From assembly GCA_963818225.1 (NCBI GenBank), contig CAWFRO010000006.1:1116001-1180000 (forward strand): a stretch of DNA of 64,000 bases. The letters are read 5' to 3'. A program made the translations under genes and the position numbers. This stretch comes from Palsa-504 sp963818225 (GTDB taxonomy: Bacteria; Actinomycetota; Actinomycetes; Streptosporangiales; Streptosporangiaceae). The notes beneath the pieces were generated by a model. It had not been told where the DNA came from, did not search any database, and saw nothing but the letters and a program-made list of their open reading frames with translations. Shown here in pieces: positions 60,757 to 64,000 of the stretch. The first letter of the stretch is position 1, and each line of letters opens with the position of its first letter.

Positions 60757-61749
60757 ATGGACCACGATCTCCTTTCCGAAAACGAACGAGTATCCACCGG
60801 GGCGCTCCCGCCCGATACTGACGTTCAGGCCCTCATCACTGCTGGCTACGAGCTCTATCTCCCTCTCGAGGAGGGGGCTGTCGCCGACTACATTCCTGCC
60901 CTGGCCGCAGCGTCGCCCACCGCTTTCGGCGTGTGCGTGGCCGGGGTTCACGGGCGGCTGTTCGCGGTGGGCGATGCCGACCAGGAGTTCGCCATCGAGA
61001 GTGTCTCCAAGCTTTTTGTCTTCGCCCTGGTCTGTCACGCTCTCGGGCATGAGGAGGCACGCCGGAAACTGGGCGTCAACAGCACGGGGCTGCCCTTCAA
61101 TTCGGTAATGGCTATCGAGCTCAATGCCGACCGGACGATGAACCCGCTGGTCAACGCCGGGGCCATGGCCACCACGAGCCTGGTGCCGGGCACGACTGCG
61201 GAGGAGAAATTCGAGGCCATCGTGGCGACGATGTCGCGGTTCGCCGGGCGGCGATTGGTGATGGACGATGAGGTATATGAGTCGGAGGCGGCGACCAACG
61301 ACCGCAACCGGGGTATCGCCCACCTCCTAGACGGCTACGGCCGCATGTACTGCGACCCCGATCTGGCCACCGACGTCTACACCCGGCAGTGTTCGGTGCG
61401 GGTCAGCGCACGCGACCTGGCCGTGATGGGAGCCACTCTGGCCAACGGCGGGGTGAATCCGGTGACCGGTGAGCAGGCCATCGACACCAGCCACTGCAAG
61501 CGGGTCTTGGCCGTACTGGCCACAGCCGGGCTCTATGAGCATTCCGGCGAGTGGCTCTACGACGTGGGCCTTCCTGGCAAGAGCGGGGTCGCCGGCGGCA
61601 TCGTGACCGTGTCGCCGGGCAAGGGAGGCCTGGGCACGTTCTCCCCACCGCTGGACGCGGCCGGTAACAGCGTGCGAGGGCAGCGCGTCACCCGCTACCT
61701 CTCAGAGGCCCTGGGGCTCAACCTGTTCGCGTCAGCTCCGGCTGGCTGA
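60757..61749 (+). CDS. glsA: Glutaminase (serine-dependent, beta-lactamase fold)
   Basis: A 330-aa glutaminase converting L-glutamine to glutamate and ammonia in the cytosol. The SxxK nucleophile pair is Ser82-Lys85 in FAIESVSKLFVF. Other family blocks are GLPFNSVMAIELN, NPLVNAGAM, NDRNRGIAHLLDGYG, YTRQCSVRVSARDLAVMGATLANGGVNPVTGEQ, and the C-terminal GLPGKSGVAGGIVTVSPGKGGLGTFSPPLD. The length is slightly above the usual 310 aa. GGAGG lies 6 bp before the ATG at 60757; an ATG two codons earlier is too close. No ammonium-assimilation gene is adjacent. Confidence 0.95.
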   Translation: MDHDLLSENERVSTGALPPDTDVQALITAGYELYLPLEEGAVADYIPALAAASPTAFGVCVAGVHGRLFAVGDADQEFAIESVSKLFVFALVCHALGHEEARRKLGVNSTGLPFNSVMAIELNADRTMNPLVNAGAMATTSLVPGTTAEEKFEAIVATMSRFAGRRLVMDDEVYESEAATNDRNRGIAHLLDGYGRMYCDPDLATDVYTRQCSVRVSARDLAVMGATLANGGVNPVTGEQAIDTSHCKRVLAVLATAGLYEHSGEWLYDVGLPGKSGVAGGIVTVSPGKGGLGTFSPPLDAAGNSVRGQRVTRYLSEALGLNLFASAPAG

Positions 61750-61879
61750 TATCACTCGAAGGCCGTCCAGCGAAGGTACCTCAGGCTGACAGCCTTTCGC
61801 GGCATCCACTTGCCGCACCACTCTTGCCCCATTTAGGCAAGGTATCGCTCCGACTCCTCGGCTTTACGTTATGACACGC

Positions 61880-62756
61880 CGTCGTTGTGGTCAGCCTCGG
61901 TGGTCAGTCTTGAGGAATGGGAGCGGCTGCGGGTTGTTCCTGCCCGTGGCCCGCAGCAGCGGGCGGCCGGTGGGCCGATCACCGGATGGTGATCAACGGG
62001 ATCTTCTTCCGGGCCCGGGCGCGTTGCCCGTGGCGGGATCTGCCGGAGGGCTTCGGGTACTGGAAGACCGTCTATTACCGGCATCGCCGCTGGTCCCTGG
62101 ACGGGACCTGGGAAAGATCTGGATGGCCTGCGGGCCGGATGCGATGAGGCCGAGGGCAAGGAGTGGACGGTCAGCGCCGACTGCACGGTCGCCCCGCCTC
62201 AGCGCGCGGCCGGCGCTCGCCGTGCCCGGGCCGCTGACTGACCTCGCGGGGGGCTTTAGCGAATGACAGGAAATCCGGCCGGGAGGCGATCGGCCGGTCC
62301 CGGGGCGGGCTGACCACCAAGATCCACCTGGCCGCGGACCAGCGCTGCCGCCCGGTCGCCCGGCTGACCACCCCTGGCCAGCACGGCGACTGCCCGCAGT
62401 TCATCCCGCTGATGAACGCCATCGCCATCCGCGCGGCGCGGCTCGGGCAGGTCACGCGCGGCGCCCGGCCGGGCGATGGCCGACAAGGCGTACTCCTCGG
62501 CGGGCAACGGCGCCTGGCTGCGGCAACGCGGCATCAAGACGGTCATCCCGGTCAAGGAAGACCAGAAGCAGCACCGCCGCAACCGGGGACGGGCCGCGGC
62601 GGCCGCCGCCTTCGACGCCGCGCTGGTACACCAAGCGCAACACCGTCGAACGCTGCTTCAGCAAGCTCAAGCAGTTCCGCGCGGTGGCCACCCGCTATGA
62701 CAAGCGCGAGCGGATCTACCAAGGCACCATCGACGTCGCCTCAATCAGGATGTGGT
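61880..62756 (+). mobile_element. IS5-family transposase, multiply frameshifted
   Basis: Pieces in several frames follow an IS5-family transposase from end to end. They are DHRMVINGIFFRARARCPWRDLPEGFGYWKTVYYRHRRWSLDGTWER (plus strand, about 61970-62110), GRSRGGLTTKIHLAADQRCRPVARLTTPGQHGD (about 62290-62390), MADKAYSSAGNGAWLRQRGIKTVIPVKEDQKQHRRNRG (62476-62590) and KRNTVERCFSKLKQFRAVATRYDKRERIYQGTIDVASIRMW (about 62635-62757). At least three frame changes separate them. No terminal inverted repeats or target duplication could be identified by eye. It is an immobile relic unless the indels are assembly errors. Confidence 0.8.
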
Positions 62757-62915
62757 GCGCGACCTCGTCCGTGATCCACGGGTCACGCCCTAGCGGCAGC
62801 TCGACGGTTGCTTCGGGTTGTCGGTCCCTCCCTAGCACCGCGAGTGCCTCGCATCTGCCTTGGCGTTGCCGTTGTCGAGGTGCCGCAATACGCCTGGTCA
62901 TGCATGCTGGCGGCC

Positions 62916-64000
62916 ATGAACGATGCCGGCGGCACCGGCCACGACCAGCTTGGCCATGCTCATGGTCCCGGCGATCACGGTCACGACCACGGCCCGCGCA
63001 GCGGTGACCGCCGGGGTCACGCACATGACCATGGCGACGCCCACGATCACCAGCACGGATCGGGGCTGCTGGACTGGGTCCGGCATCTGATCCATCCGCA
63101 TTCGCATGAGGCGGCCGACAAGGTAGACGCGGCACCGGAAGCCAGCGCGGAAGGCATCCGTGCCTTGTGGATTTCGCTGGGCATCCTCGGCGGCACCGCA
63201 GTCATCCAGGCCATCGTGGTCGTATTCTCCGGATCGGTCGCGCTGCTGGGAGACACGCTGCACAATCTCGCGGACGCGCTAACGGCCCTGCCGCTCGGCG
63301 TCGCGTTCGTCGTCGGGCGCCGACCCGCCAACCGCCGGTACAACTACGGCTACGGCCGGGCCGAAGACCTCGCGGGCATCGCGATCATCGCGATCATCGC
63401 AGCGTCGTCCGCCCTGGCCGCCTACGAGGCAGTCAACCGTCTGACGCATCCCGGCCAGTGAGCAACCTCATCGCGGTGGCCGTCGCCGCGGTGGCCGGCT
63501 TCACCGGCAACGAGCTGGCGGCCCGGTACCGGATCCGGGTAGGCCGCAAGATCGGCTCGGCGGCGCTGGTCGCGGACGGCCTGCACGCGCGCACCGACGG
63601 CTTCACCTCGCTGGCTGTATTGCTGGGCGCCGGAGGGGTGGCATTGGGCTGGGACCGGGCCGACCCGGCCGTCGGCCTGGTCATCACCGTCGCCATCCTG
63701 GCCGTATTGCGGCAGGCTGCCCGAGAAATCTACCGCCGTCTCATGGACGCTGTTGATCCAGACCTGGTCGACCAAGCCGAGCAGACCCTGCAAGGAACCG
63801 CCGGGGTCCTGGGCATAGGCAAGGTCCGGCTGCGCTGGGTCGGACACCAACTCTGGGCCGAATGCGAGATCGTCGTGGATGGCGCCGCCAGCGCACGAAC
63901 AGCCCACCAGGTCACAGCGGCGGCCGAACACGATCTCCTGCATGCGCTGCCCCGGCTGACCGCCGCGCTCGTACACGCCGACCCCCAGGGCGACCCGCAC
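62916..64000 (+). CDS. Cation diffusion facilitator (CDF) metal exporter, frameshifted and cut by window edge
   Basis: A zinc/cobalt-type CDF transporter. The N-terminus is extremely His/Asp-rich (about 14 His in the first 50 residues), a likely cytosolic metal buffer. The membrane part begins at about residue 80, with the first HxxxD site in LLGDTLHNLADALTALPLGVAF. The frame stops at 63461 (THPGQ), but coding sense continues one base out of phase from about 63456 as SNLIAVAVAAVAGFTGNELAARYRIRVGRKIGSAALVADGLHARTDGFTSLAVLLG, with the second HxxxD site (HARTD), then the cytosolic domain to the window end. One extra base near 63450-63456 would restore it. Confidence 0.85.

Noticed and set aside
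1..64000. CRISPR arrays, rRNA genes and replication origins
   Set aside because: No regularly spaced repeats, rRNA-like sequence or clusters of DnaA-box-like motifs were seen while reading.

Overview
The window is high-GC DNA with short intergenic gaps, GTG/TTG starts and many families typical of Actinomycetes: MalT-type LuxR regulators, DUF1707/SHOCT, DUF7455 and DUF6232 proteins, HxlR/MarR/TetR regulators, NtaA/SnaA/DszA flavin monooxygenases and a GT87 glycosyltransferase. The organism is probably a soil actinobacterium of the Streptosporangiales/Catenulisporales type, but no rRNA or other phylogenetic marker is present, so the rank is inferred. The content is accessory: catabolic enzymes, regulators and decayed genes, with no housekeeping blocks.

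Layout. 0-5 kb: end of a flavin monooxygenase, an SDR, a frameshifted PH-domain gene, an enoyl-CoA hydratase-like gene and a frameshifted phosphotransferase. 5.4-5.75 kb: a graveyard of fragments ending in a tRNA-like piece. 5.8-9.4 kb: a TetR gene behind three copies of one palindrome, a second flavin monooxygenase, and an AbiE-like antitoxin/toxin pair. 9.4-15.4 kb: a TPP enzyme, STAS, VOC, GlsB-like, SnoaL-like and MarR genes, and an orphan PIN protein. 15.4-25.2 kb: an 892-aa MalT-like regulator followed by small enzymes (hydrolase, SnoaL-like, SDR, secreted beta-propeller, acetamidase/formamidase).

Five copies of one 30-bp motif lie in the 19.1-23.3 kb part of that block. Each is oriented with the gene downstream of it. 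I consider this the most interesting signal in the window: a candidate local regulon.

25-38 kb: BON and DUF1707 proteins, a hydrolase, an HTH-NB-ARC-type regulator broken by a frameshift, two methyltransferases, HxlR, a MarR/hydrolase operon with tandem operators, SRPBCC, and a channel-like membrane protein. 38-44 kb: PH-domain protein, GT87 mannosyltransferase-like protein, a second tRNA-like remnant and an MFS exporter. 44-52 kb: IS481 and IS630 relics, CoA-transferase, acyl-CoA dehydrogenase, hydrolase and a DUF6232 protein. 52-64 kb: MFS/TetR operon, quinone oxidoreductase, VOC protein, thiolase-like lyase, integrase fragment, DUF302-like protein, glutaminase, a broken IS5-family element and a frameshifted CDF metal exporter running off the right edge.

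CoA-linked degradation genes (enoyl-CoA hydratase-like, CoA-transferase, acyl-CoA dehydrogenase, thiolase-like aldolase) are scattered and not in one operon, so a shared pathway is only a guess. At least seven otherwise well-conserved genes carry what look like single-base frameshifts. This means either real decay in a mobile-element-rich region or indel errors in the assembly. The annotation marks them as frameshifted and does not claim which.
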